A DNA stretch of 9,987 nt from JASFYU01 sp045046905 (GCA_045046905.1 JASFYU010000117.1:1-9987); one strand, 5' to 3'. Positions 1 to 6,538 are shown, counted from the first letter of the stretch. Notes: generated from the sequence alone by a model not told the origin. Translations and numbers: made by a program.

Positions 1-140
1 CATAAAACCAGAAGTTTTATGTGATGAGGATATACTCATGAGGATAAAAAAATAAATCTAGCAGCGAGGCTAATAAAAACCCTCGTACAATTCTATAGCG
101 TTTCAGCAAAAAAGACGTATCGATAAAAATACCTTTCACT
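1..140. other. Region upstream of rpsP promoter, possible upstream gene end
   Basis: No complete gene is visible. On the plus strand one frame is open from position 2 to a TAA at 53-55 and would encode the last 17 residues of an upstream gene (IKPEVLCDEDILMRIKK). On the minus strand an ATG at 39-37 opens a frame that stays open to the window edge (MSISSSHKTSGFM). Sequence alone does not decide between them. Two short inverted repeats are present: an 8-bp perfect stem (1-8 with 14-21, 5-base loop) and a 5-bp stem (65-69 with 81-85). Neither is followed by a T-run, so neither is called a terminator. Confidence 0.3.
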
Positions 141-171
141 TTTGCGTACTGCGATAAATAAAGTATATTTG
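141..171 (+). promoter_or_regulatory. Bacteroidota-type promoter of rpsP-rimM
   Basis: TTTG at 141-144 is followed by exactly 19 bases and then TATATTTG at 164-171. This fits the Bacteroidota housekeeping promoter (TTTG, about 19 bases, TAnnTTTG). Transcription should begin near 177-180, giving a leader of about 90 nt ahead of the S16 start codon. No comparable promoter lies between rpsP and rimM, so it probably serves both genes. Confidence 0.75.
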
Positions 172-181
172 CAGCCGCTTT

Positions 182-208
182 GAAGTAAAGCAAAACTAAA
201 TTTACTTC
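182..208 (+). promoter_or_regulatory. 5' stem-loop of the rpsP leader
   Basis: GAAGTAAA at 182-189 is perfectly complementary to TTTACTTC at 201-208: an 8-bp stem with an 11-base A-rich loop. It would sit within a few bases of the predicted transcript 5' end, where it could stabilise the message or form part of a regulatory leader. The pairing is read directly; the role is inferred. Confidence 0.45.
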
Positions 209-228
209 TGATACAGGAACAAGATAGA

Positions 229-265
229 ATTAATAATCGAGGGTCGGGCACCCTACAAAATTAAT
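229..265 (+). promoter_or_regulatory. Two-tier stem next to the rpsP start codon
   Basis: ATTAAT at 229-234 can pair with ATTAAT at 260-265, and inside it AGGGT (240-244) pairs with ACCCT (250-254). The two stems are separated by a symmetric 5-by-5 internal loop, and the apical loop is the 5 bases at 245-249. The structure ends five bases before the ATG at 271, so it would cover the ribosome-loading region. This suits translational control by a ribosomal protein, most simply S16 on its own mRNA. I recall computational reports of ribosomal-protein leaders in Bacteroidota, possibly including S16, but cannot confirm a match here. Confidence 0.45.
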
Positions 266-270
266 GTGAT

Positions 271-957
271 ATGCCAGTAAAGATTAGATTACAAAGACAC
301 GGAAAAAAAGGAAAACCATTTTATTGGATCGTAGCTGCCGATAGCCGTGCGAAAAGAGATGGTAAATTTTTAGAGAAATTGGGTATCTACAACCCAAACA
401 CCAACCCTGCAACTATAGAAGTTAATCTTGACAACACGGTACAGTGGTTACAGAACGGGGCACAACCTACAGACACCGCAAGAGCTATTTTATCTTATAA
501 AGGTGTGCTTTTAAAGCACCATTTATTAGGTGGCCTTCGCAAAGGAGCCCTGACCGAAGAACAGGTTGAAGAAAAATTCAATGCATGGTTAGCAGAAAAA
601 GATAAATCAGTCGCTTCTAAAGTAAGTGGTCTTGATCAAGAAAAAGCAAAAATAAAGGCCGAAGCTTTAAAAGCTGAAAAAGAAGTAAACGAAAAACGCG
701 CATTGGCCACAGCAGAAGCTGAACTGCCAGAAGCTGCAGAAGGAGAAAATGCAGAGATTCAAGTCGAGACTGCTGCTGAAGCTCCGGCAACAGAAGCCGT
801 AGCTGAAGAAACCGCTGTAGTTGAAGAGGCTAAAGCACCGACCAAGGAAGCTAAAGAAAAAGCACCAGCCAAAGAAGAGGCACCGGCCAAAGAAGAAGTT
901 GCTGCGGCAGCGGGTTCAGAGGACAAAGCGGCTACCACTTCGAAGGAAGAAAAATAG
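271..957 (+). CDS. rpsP: 30S ribosomal protein S16 with long C-terminal extension
   Basis: This is the small-subunit ribosomal protein bS16, which binds 16S rRNA early in 30S assembly. Residues 1 to about 82 are the canonical S16 fold, starting MPVKIRLQRHGKKGKPFYWI and containing DSRAKRDGKFLEKLGIYNP and the conserved TDTARAILSYKG. The protein is 228 residues, against 82 in E. coli. The extra 146 residues are a charged, low-complexity tail rich in Ala, Glu and Lys, with a repeated APAKEE unit near residue 200. Extended S16 proteins are usual in Bacteroidota, though this one seems long. The ATG at 271 gives the family N-terminus exactly. No Shine-Dalgarno site is seen, which is normal for the group. 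rimM follows 14 bases after the stop codon, indicating one operon. The identification is secure; the tail's function is unknown. Confidence 0.97.
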   Translation: MPVKIRLQRHGKKGKPFYWIVAADSRAKRDGKFLEKLGIYNPNTNPATIEVNLDNTVQWLQNGAQPTDTARAILSYKGVLLKHHLLGGLRKGALTEEQVEEKFNAWLAEKDKSVASKVSGLDQEKAKIKAEALKAEKEVNEKRALATAEAELPEAAEGENAEIQVETAAEAPATEAVAEETAVVEEAKAPTKEAKEKAPAKEEAPAKEEVAAAAGSEDKAATTSKEEK

Positions 958-971
958 TATATTCTGAAACG

Positions 972-1499
972 ATGCAGAAGTCAGATTGTTTCTATCTCGG
1001 AAAAATCGTTTCAAAATACAGTTATAAGGGCGAGGTACTCGTGAAATTAGATACCGACGAGCCTGAGATATACGACAATATGGAATCAGTATTTGTTTCT
1101 TTAGGAAACAATCTGGTTCCATTTTTTATTAAACGATGTAGACTGCATAAATCAAGCCTGCTCCGCATCGATTTTGAAGAAGTCAATGACGAATCTGATG
1201 CAGACCGCATTATGGGTTCCGAACTATACCTTCCAATGACATTTCTTCCAAAATTAGAAGGCAATACATTCTATTTTCATGAAATTATCGGCTTTACACT
1301 ACACGATAGCATTCACGGAAATATCGGAACCGTTCAAAGTGTAAACGACACAACTTCTCAAGCCCTGTTCGAAGTCCAAAAAGGAGATAAGCAATTACTA
1401 ATTCCTATTACAGACGAAATAATCACCAAAGTAGACCGAGAGAACAAAACCATATATGTTACTACCCCTGAAGGCCTAGTGGCGCTATATCTCGATTAG
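972..1499 (+). CDS. rimM: Ribosome maturation factor RimM
   Basis: RimM is a cytoplasmic assembly factor that binds S19 and helps mature the head of the 30S subunit. The 175 residues match the family length. Residues about 5-90 form the N-terminal RimM beta-barrel (CFYLGKIVSKYSYKGEVLVK, then DADRIMGSELYLP). Residues about 98-173 form the PRC-barrel domain (YFHEIIGFTLHD, ALFEVQKG, LIPITDEIITKVDR, and the closing PEGLVALYLD typical of RimM). It lies 14 bases after rpsP, the classic partner. The gene ends 25 bases before the convergent epimerase remnant, and I see no convincing terminator in that gap. Confidence 0.95.
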   Translation: MQKSDCFYLGKIVSKYSYKGEVLVKLDTDEPEIYDNMESVFVSLGNNLVPFFIKRCRLHKSSLLRIDFEEVNDESDADRIMGSELYLPMTFLPKLEGNTFYFHEIIGFTLHDSIHGNIGTVQSVNDTTSQALFEVQKGDKQLLIPITDEIITKVDRENKTIYVTTPEGLVALYLD

Positions 1500-1524
1500 G
1501 ATTAGCTTTTCAGAACCATTAGCC

Positions 1525-2196
1525 TTATTGCCCCAACGCCTCTTTACAGTAGGCTAGACATTTTTTCACCTCTTCAACGGCATTGGACCCTTGGGGTACT
1601 TCATACTCCATCTCAATGGTAGCAGGAAATGTATATTTTTGGTCACGCATCATTTGCAGTGCTTTGGCAATCTGCGTATCGCCTGCCCCCCAAACAACAT
1701 TTTTCTTACCATTTTCTGGCGTTCTACGATCTTTAACATGCATACTTCTGATACGTTCATGCTTACTTTTGATAATCTCCAAAGGCTCGGCATTGCCTGC
1801 GGCAACATAATGGCCAAGATCCAAGTTTAAAGCATTATAACTTGATTGCTCCAAGGCAGTATCCCAAAAAGTAGGGATTTGCTGTTCATGACCGTGATAC
1901 CCCACATAAATACCCTGTTTTTTACCATATACGCCCAATTTCTGAGTACGGGCGTCATCACTCGGATGTTCCAAAGTCACATGACTGGCTCCCAAGGCTT
2001 TTGCTGTTCGCATACCCCATTCAATTTCTGCATCGGTATTGTTTTTACCAAATGCGCTGGGTTTAAATGCGTAGATGCTAACACCGGCATCATTATACAT
2101 TTTTCGCAAAGCCGTGAATTTATCCATAGAAACCTCAGCTCGCCATTGAGCCACAGCTTTAGCATAAGAGGCTATTTGAGTCTGCATATGGATCAT
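1525..2196 (-). CDS. C-terminal fragment of the epimerase, with metal-binding core
   Basis: This 223-residue frame holds most of the TIM barrel and every recognisable active-site motif: Glu76 in HVTLEHP, the His pair of GYHGHEQ (101, 103), Asp126 and His129 in LNLDLGHY, His153 and Asp156 in MHVKDRR, and Glu195 in ATIEMEY. These follow the metal-ligand order of the AP-endonuclease-2/xylose-isomerase superfamily. Its apparent start codon overlaps the stop of the upstream fragment (ATGA), which would allow coupled translation. However, the first residues (MQTQIASYAKAVAQWRAEVSMDKF) are an internal helix of the family, not a natural N-terminus. It is therefore best read as the tail of one interrupted gene. 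Confidence 0.6.
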   Translation of the reverse strand: MIHMQTQIASYAKAVAQWRAEVSMDKFTALRKMYNDAGVSIYAFKPSAFGKNNTDAEIEWGMRTAKALGASHVTLEHPSDDARTQKLGVYGKKQGIYVGYHGHEQQIPTFWDTALEQSSYNALNLDLGHYVAAGNAEPLEIIKSKHERIRSMHVKDRRTPENGKKNVVWGAGDTQIAKALQMMRDQKYTFPATIEMEYEVPQGSNAVEEVKKCLAYCKEALGQ

Positions 2197-2570
2197 TTCT
2201 TTTCTTGCGCCTCACTCAACTCACCTTCTTGTTTCACCCGCATCAGCTTATAAAAAGCACTGCGATCTATAGAACTTTCAGGTTTTCCTGCAAAGGACTC
2301 CGCAGGGCCACCCATCAACTCTACTGCACTGATTCCACAGGCCACAATATATTTCAGCGTAGCCTCGGCACTTTGATCGGGCATACTTCTAAAAGAATAC
2401 GTAATCACCCCTATTTGAACTCCTTTTATAATTGAATTTGGTTTATTATAAAATTTGAGGATTGATGGTGCTCCGAATAGCGATGAACCGATCAAGCTTG
2501 TTCCGGCAACTAGTACAGCCGAATTACCAATGAACTTTCTTCTACTTAATCTGGTCTTTACATTTTTCAT
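2193..2570 (-). CDS. N-terminal fragment of the epimerase, with Tat signal
   Basis: This 125-residue frame begins MKNVKTRLSRRKFIGNSAV. SRRKFI is a twin-arginine motif, followed by a hydrophobic stretch (SAVLVAGTSLIGSSLFGA), so the intact protein would go folded to the periplasm. Residues about 49-60 (IKGVQIGVITYSFRS) form the first barrel strand, and 78-89 (YIVACGISAVELMGG) the next helix and strand. The frame ends at TGA 2195-2193 after EKK, far short of a full barrel. It lies back to back with the sulfatase gene, 281 bases away. Confidence 0.6.
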   Translation of the reverse strand: MKNVKTRLSRRKFIGNSAVLVAGTSLIGSSLFGAPSILKFYNKPNSIIKGVQIGVITYSFRSMPDQSAEATLKYIVACGISAVELMGGPAESFAGKPESSIDRSAFYKLMRVKQEGELSEAQEKK

Positions 2571-2851
2571 GAATTGAAATTTCTAGAGGCACTAAATTGT
2601 GATGACGCGTGAATTTACAATTTTTCCCTTATATTAATTACGTATGAAATTCAGGGATTTAGGAATTTATTCTTTCTTTGCCAAGGCAAAATTTTTAAAC
2701 ATAACTGTAGCTGCGGTTTAACATTTTAAGGTAGGAAAAGGAGAAAAGAAGGCGCATAAAAACCGATAGTGTATTTGTGACGAGTAAATATTCCGATTTC
2801 TAGAATCCCAGCTTTTTTTTATAGTACATTTAAAGCAAATTTATCACGCCA
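2571..2851. promoter_or_regulatory. Divergent intergenic region with operator-like palindrome
   Basis: This 281-base region separates the divergent epimerase and sulfatase genes. Near its centre is a perfect inverted repeat, TTTGCC-AA-GGCAAA (2677-2690): two 6-base arms with a 2-base spacer, about the size of a dimeric sugar-regulator operator. No exact Bacteroidota promoter precedes the sulfatase; the nearest is TATTTGTG at 2772-2779, one base off the TAnnTTTG consensus and without a TTG at the right distance. On the minus strand TAAATTTG (2843-2836) matches the -7 box but also lacks a -33 element. No gene was found here. Confidence 0.4.
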
Positions 2852-4288
2852 ATGATTAAGTCTAGATTACTTATTTCAGTAGTTGTACTATGTATTATTT
2901 CTTGCAAAAACTACCAACAAAAAGAAAAAAAAATTATTCCACTGCTTCCCAATATAGTTTTGATTCTTACCGATGATCAGGGCTATCAAGATCTTGGGGT
3001 TTTTGGGTCACCTGATATAGCGACCCCTAATTTGGATCAAATGGCCAAGGAAGGTATAAAACTAACCAGTTATTATGCTGCTCAAGCGGTCTGTTCTGCA
3101 TCAAGAGCAGGCATTTTAACAGGCTGTTACCCCAATCGTATCGGAATTCACGGCGCCCTTGGGCCAAGTAGCACCCACGGAATAAATACCTCAGAAACTA
3201 CACTAGCAGAAATGCTTAAAGATAAAGGATACGCAACGGCCATATTCGGCAAGTGGCATTTAGGACATCATTTGAAATTTTTACCTACTAGACACGGCTT
3301 CGATGAATGGTTCGGTATTCCCTATTCAAATGATATGTGGCCACTTCATCCACAACAAGGACCAATTTTTAATTTTCCGGACCTACCTCTTTATGAAAAT
3401 GAAACTATAATCGACACCCTGACCGAACAGTCACAACTGACTACACAAATAACGGAACGGAGCGTTGATTTCATCAATAGAAATAAAGACAAGCCCTTCT
3501 TTTTATATGTGCCACACCCACAACCCCATGTGCCTTTATTTGTCTCCGAAAAATTTAAGGGGAAATCAAAAAGAGGGCTCTACGGTGATGTAATCATGGA
3601 AATCGATTGGTCTGTTGGCCAAATATTAGAGGCCCTAAAGAAAAACGGCCTAGAAGAGAATACCATTGTCATTTTTACTTCAGACAACGGTCCTTGGTTG
3701 TCCTATGGCAATCATGCGGGTAGCGCTCTACCCTTTCGCGAGGGAAAAGGAACCGCTTGGGAGGGTGGTCAGCGTGAACCGTTTATTATAAAATATCCTA
3801 AAAATCTTGAAGCAGGTAAGGTTATCGATCTTCCTATTATGGGCATTGATTTGCTACCCACGATAGCAGAACTTACAGGCGCCAAATTACCCGATAAAAT
3901 CATTGATGGTAAAAGCGTTTGGAAGATATTGACAGGAGAAAGCACCGAAAGCCCTCAAGAAGCCTACTTCTTTTATTATCGGGTAAATGAATTGTTCGGA
4001 GTACGCTACGGGAAATGGAAACTTTATTTTCCGCATCGCTACCGTACCATGGACGGCCAAGAGCTTGGAAAAGATGGACTGCCTGGCAAGTATAGAATGG
4101 TAGACATGGAAGAAATAGAGCTTTATGACGTATCGAACGATATTAGTGAGACAAAAAATGTGGCTGAAGAACATCCTGATATTGTAGAAAAAATCAAAGT
4201 ATTGGCCAATGATATGCGTTCTCGATTAGGAGATTCCTTATTGCAGTTGGAAGGTTCAGAGACCAGAGAGCCTGGTAGGTTAGAATAA
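2852..4288 (+). CDS. Sulfatase (arylsulfatase family S1), lipoprotein
   Basis: A formylglycine-dependent type I sulfatase that hydrolyses sulfate esters, here probably on a sulfated polysaccharide or its oligosaccharides. The N-terminus (MIKSRLLISVVVLCIISC) is a lipoprotein signal with Cys18 as the lipidated residue, so the enzyme is envelope-anchored. Residues 34-42 (NIVLILTDD) give the first metal ligands. Cys81 in CSASRAGILTG is the cysteine to be converted to formylglycine. GKWHLG (133-138) and SDNG (Asp278, Asn279) are conserved catalytic or metal motifs, with Lys299 in GKGTAWEGG. At 478 residues with a complete C-terminal subdomain (ELYDVSNDISETKN), it is full length. It lies divergent from the epimerase remnant and interrupts the ribosome/tRNA genes. 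The substrate cannot be read from sequence. A formylglycine-generating enzyme must be encoded elsewhere. Confidence 0.93.
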   Translation: MIKSRLLISVVVLCIISCKNYQQKEKKIIPLLPNIVLILTDDQGYQDLGVFGSPDIATPNLDQMAKEGIKLTSYYAAQAVCSASRAGILTGCYPNRIGIHGALGPSSTHGINTSETTLAEMLKDKGYATAIFGKWHLGHHLKFLPTRHGFDEWFGIPYSNDMWPLHPQQGPIFNFPDLPLYENETIIDTLTEQSQLTTQITERSVDFINRNKDKPFFLYVPHPQPHVPLFVSEKFKGKSKRGLYGDVIMEIDWSVGQILEALKKNGLEENTIVIFTSDNGPWLSYGNHAGSALPFREGKGTAWEGGQREPFIIKYPKNLEAGKVIDLPIMGIDLLPTIAELTGAKLPDKIIDGKSVWKILTGESTESPQEAYFFYYRVNELFGVRYGKWKLYFPHRYRTMDGQELGKDGLPGKYRMVDMEEIELYDVSNDISETKNVAEEHPDIVEKIKVLANDMRSRLGDSLLQLEGSETREPGRLE

Positions 4289-4335
4289 ACTTCAAGAGAG
4301 CGTATAGCAAGACATAAGTGAACTATCTCAGGGCA

Positions 4336-4359
4336 GATTACCTCGGGGTCAGGTAAATC
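4336..4359 (+). other. Hairpin between sulfatase and trmN6
   Basis: GATTACCT (4336-4343) pairs with AGGTAAATC (4351-4359) to give eight base pairs with one bulged A and a 7-base loop. It sits 48 bases after the sulfatase stop codon and about 50 before the trmN6 start. No T-run follows, so it is a poor intrinsic terminator. It may be an mRNA processing or leader structure. No TAnnTTTG promoter for trmN6 was found in this 119-base gap. Confidence 0.35.
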
Positions 4360-4407
4360 CACAAGGCATTCGGCAGAAAAGACTGCAAACATTTCAAATA
4401 TCGATTG

Positions 4408-5121
4408 GTGACTAAACCTTTTAAATTCAAGCAATTTACAATCCATCAAGATCGCTGTGCCATGAAGGTCGGCACCGATGGTGTTCTACTTGGTTCATGG
4501 GCCTTGTTAGCACATTCACCAAACTCTATTTTGGATATTGGTGCAGGAACTGGGCTCATTGCCCTAATGCTGGCCCAAAGAAGTGATGCCGAAACCATTG
4601 ATGCTATTGAAATCGAGGCAAGTGCCTTTGAGCAAAGCGTCGAAAATTTTGAATCCTCCTTATGGGCCGATCGACTTTTCTGTTATCATGCCGGATTAGA
4701 TGAATTTGTTGATGAGTGTGACGAAAAATATAATTTAATCGTATCTAATCCACCTTTCTACTCAGAAGAAGTTTCCAGTGGAGACAGAGCGAGAGATGTG
4801 GCCAGACAAAATATAGCGCTGCCTTTTGATGAACTATTGGGTGGAGTCTCCAAATTACTTTCAGAAAAAGGTGTTTTCGCCACCATCATTCCTTTTCACG
4901 AAGAAGATCGTTTTGTAAAACTAGCCGCGAAATCCAAACTTTATCTTCAAAAAATTACGCGTGTCAAAGGAAATTTCACCGCCGAAATCAAACGGAGCTT
5001 ACTTGAATTTAGTTTTCAAAAAAGTGATATCAATAGGAATGAATTGGTCATAGAAATTGAACGGCATAACTACACCAAGCAATACATTAATCTCACAAAA
5101 GACTTTTATTTGAAAATGTAA
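4408..5121 (+). CDS. trmN6: tRNA1(Val) adenine(37)-N6-methyltransferase
   Basis: This is an SAM-dependent methyltransferase of the YfiC/TrmN6 family, which makes N6-methyladenosine at position 37 of tRNA1(Val). The family N-terminus is clear (KPFKFKQFTIHQDRCAMKVGTDGVLLGSW). SAM motif I is ILDIGAGTG, and the catalytic NPPF of N6-adenine methylases follows near residue 114 (LIVSNPPFYSEEV). At about 237 residues it has the usual length. No ATG exists upstream of Met20 in this frame: the frame opens after a TAA at 4354-4356, and the only fitting starts are TTG at 4405 or GTG at 4408. GTG is preferred because it gives MTKPFKFKQ, like its relatives. It is separated from rpsP-rimM by the accessory pair and may have lost an ancestral shared promoter. 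Confidence 0.9.
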   Translation: MTKPFKFKQFTIHQDRCAMKVGTDGVLLGSWALLAHSPNSILDIGAGTGLIALMLAQRSDAETIDAIEIEASAFEQSVENFESSLWADRLFCYHAGLDEFVDECDEKYNLIVSNPPFYSEEVSSGDRARDVARQNIALPFDELLGGVSKLLSEKGVFATIIPFHEEDRFVKLAAKSKLYLQKITRVKGNFTAEIKRSLLEFSFQKSDINRNELVIEIERHNYTKQYINLTKDFYLKM

Positions 5122-5131
5122 TACTCCCTTC

Positions 5132-5161
5132 TTGCAGTATTATATTTCATTGTTATCTTTG
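5132..5161 (+). promoter_or_regulatory. Bacteroidota-type promoter of the acyl-CoA dehydrogenase gene
   Basis: TTG at 5132-5134, a 19-base gap and TATCTTTG at 5154-5161 match the Bacteroidota consensus. It begins 11 bases after the trmN6 stop codon. Transcription should start near 5167-5170 and leave a leader of roughly 140 nt, long for a metabolic gene in this group. Confidence 0.7.
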
Positions 5162-5308
5162 AATCGGTATCCTTATGACAAACCCGCCAGACGGAAAGGC
5201 AAGCACACAAAGCATGAAAAGGAAAAAACCGTAATCATTTTGATGCGCATCTGGCTGCCAAGGTAGTTATACTAATAAAACCCATTGTTGGGATTAAATT
5301 TATAGAAA
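5162..5308 (+). other. Long leader of the dehydrogenase gene: small ORF and palindrome
   Basis: The leader holds a short reading frame, 5175-5234, encoding 19 residues (MTNPPDGKASTQSMKRKKP), whose ATG lies only a few bases after the predicted transcription start. Further down are a perfect 10-base palindrome GATGCGCATC (5242-5251) and a 4-bp stem CCCA/TGGG (5281-5284 with 5289-5292), 16 bases before the start codon. None is strong alone. GCCAGA (5186-5191) can also pair with TCTGGC (5250-5255). No known riboswitch is recognised. Confidence 0.25.
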
Positions 5309-6487
5309 ATGAGACCAGATTTATTCGAAGCTCCTGACTACTATAATCTAGACGATTTACTATCGGAAGAACACAAATTGGTACGTGACGCCGCTCGCCA
5401 ATGGGTAAAAAGAGATATCACTCCTATTATTGAAGAGTATGCCCAAAAAGCGGAATTCCCTAAACAGATTATTGGTGGCTTGGCAGAAATCGGAGCCTTC
5501 GGCCCCTATATTCCAGTAGAATATGGCGGTGCCGGCCTAGATCAGATCAGTTACGGCCTCATCATGCAAGAAATAGAACGTGGTGATAGCGGTATACGTT
5601 CCACGGCATCTGTACAGTCATCTTTAGTGATGTACCCGATTTTTACGTACGGCACAGAAGAACAACGTAAAAAATACTTACCAAAATTGGCGACAGGAGA
5701 ATTTATAGGTTGTTTTGGATTGACTGAACCTAACCACGGCTCGAACCCTTCGGGAATGGAAACTAAATTCAAGGATATGGGAGACCACTATCTTTTGAAC
5801 GGCGCTAAACTATGGATTTCGAACTCTCCATTTGCCGACATAGCAGTAGTATGGGCCAAGAATGAAGAAGGCCGAATTCATGGATTGATAGTAGAAAGGG
5901 GTATGGAAGGTTTTTCTACTCCCGAAACCCACAATAAATGGTCATTACGCACATCGGCGACCGGAGAATTGATTTTTGACAAGGTAAAAGTACCCAAAGA
6001 AAATCTTCTGCCCGGCAAGAGTGGATTAGGAGCACCACTTGGTTGTTTGGACTCTGCCCGATATGGAATCGCATGGGGTGCCATAGGGGCGGCAATGGAT
6101 TGCTATGATACCGCACTGAGATATGCCAAAGAGCGTATACAATTCGGGAAGCCTATAGCCGCTTTTCAATTACAGCAAAAGAAATTGGCCGAAATGATTA
6201 CCGAGATTACGAAGGCACAATTATTGGCCTTTCGATTGGGGCAACTCAAAAATGAAGGCAAGGCTACAACGGCACAGATTTCTATGGCGAAACGCAACAA
6301 TGTGGATATGGCCATACAAATTGCTCGCGAAGCCAGACAAATCTTAGGAGGAATGGGTATTAGCGGAGAATATTCTATTATGCGACATATGATGAACCTA
6401 GAAAGTGTAATCACCTATGAAGGCACTCACGATATACACTTACTGATTACCGGGGCAGATATTACAGGAATACCTGCTTTTCAGTAA
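5309..6487 (+). CDS. gcdH: Glutaryl-CoA dehydrogenase (acyl-CoA dehydrogenase family)
   Basis: An FAD flavoprotein that oxidises and decarboxylates glutaryl-CoA to crotonyl-CoA and CO2 in lysine, tryptophan and glutarate breakdown, passing electrons to ETF. The 392 residues match the bacterial family. GCDH-specific features are Arg97 in SGIRSTASVQSSLVM, matching the substrate-carboxylate arginine of the human enzyme, and the close match of CFGLTEPNHGSNPSGMET to the flavin-binding signature. KLWISNSPFAD and RYGIAWGAIGAAMDCYDTALRY follow, then Glu371 in TYEGTHDIHLLITG, the catalytic base. A central acyl-CoA dehydrogenase fold and C-terminal helical domain (QILGGMGISGEYSIMRH) are complete. It has its own promoter after trmN6 and a terminator-like hairpin behind it, so it is probably monocistronic. 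A related short-chain acyl-CoA dehydrogenase is the alternative, but the Arg97 context makes that unlikely. Confidence 0.9.
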   Translation: MRPDLFEAPDYYNLDDLLSEEHKLVRDAARQWVKRDITPIIEEYAQKAEFPKQIIGGLAEIGAFGPYIPVEYGGAGLDQISYGLIMQEIERGDSGIRSTASVQSSLVMYPIFTYGTEEQRKKYLPKLATGEFIGCFGLTEPNHGSNPSGMETKFKDMGDHYLLNGAKLWISNSPFADIAVVWAKNEEGRIHGLIVERGMEGFSTPETHNKWSLRTSATGELIFDKVKVPKENLLPGKSGLGAPLGCLDSARYGIAWGAIGAAMDCYDTALRYAKERIQFGKPIAAFQLQQKKLAEMITEITKAQLLAFRLGQLKNEGKATTAQISMAKRNNVDMAIQIAREARQILGGMGISGEYSIMRHMMNLESVITYEGTHDIHLLITGADITGIPAFQ

Positions 6488-6502
6488 GAAATTTCATGAA
6501 AT

Positions 6503-6538
6503 GAACTATCCTCGAGGTAGAACTAGAGGAGTTCTTTT
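6503..6538 (+). terminator. Probable intrinsic terminator of gcdH
   Basis: GAACT (6503-6507) and CCTC (6510-6513) pair with GAGG (6526-6529) and AGTTC (6530-6534): nine base pairs with a 2-base bulge and a 12-base loop. TTTT (6535-6538) follows directly. It lies 15 bases after the gcdH stop codon. A second, weaker stem, GATGC/GCATC (6561-6565 with 6577-6581), lies on the far side and could serve the convergent lipoprotein gene. Confidence 0.55.

Larger units (their letters stand above)
1525..2570 (-). pseudogene. Frameshifted Tat-exported sugar isomerase/epimerase (xylose isomerase-like TIM barrel)
   Basis: Read together, the two overlapping minus-strand frames make one protein of about 347 residues of the sugar phosphate isomerase/epimerase group (xylose isomerase-like TIM barrel), common as exported proteins in Bacteroidota. 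The N-terminal frame carries the Tat signal and first barrel strands. The C-terminal frame carries the metal-site residues. They join in a -1 shift at 2193-2196, where the message reads GAA AAG AAA TGA. One more A in the last A-run would restore a single frame through ...SEAQEKK and MIHMQTQIASY. The downstream frame shows no further damage, so the lesion is recent, a sequencing error, or tolerated. If real, it should abolish the enzyme: a truncated barrel cannot fold for Tat export, and the catalytic part lacks a signal. Its substrate cannot be assigned. Confidence 0.75.

Noticed and set aside
1..21. 8-bp inverted repeat as a terminator
   Set aside because: No T-run follows, it is AT-rich, and it may lie inside the coding end of an upstream gene.
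2193..2204. Programmed -1 ribosomal frameshift in the epimerase
   Set aside because: The bases before the shift, A AAG AAA, do not make an X XXY YYZ heptamer: re-pairing in the A site would read GAA instead of AAA. No stem-loop was evident just downstream.
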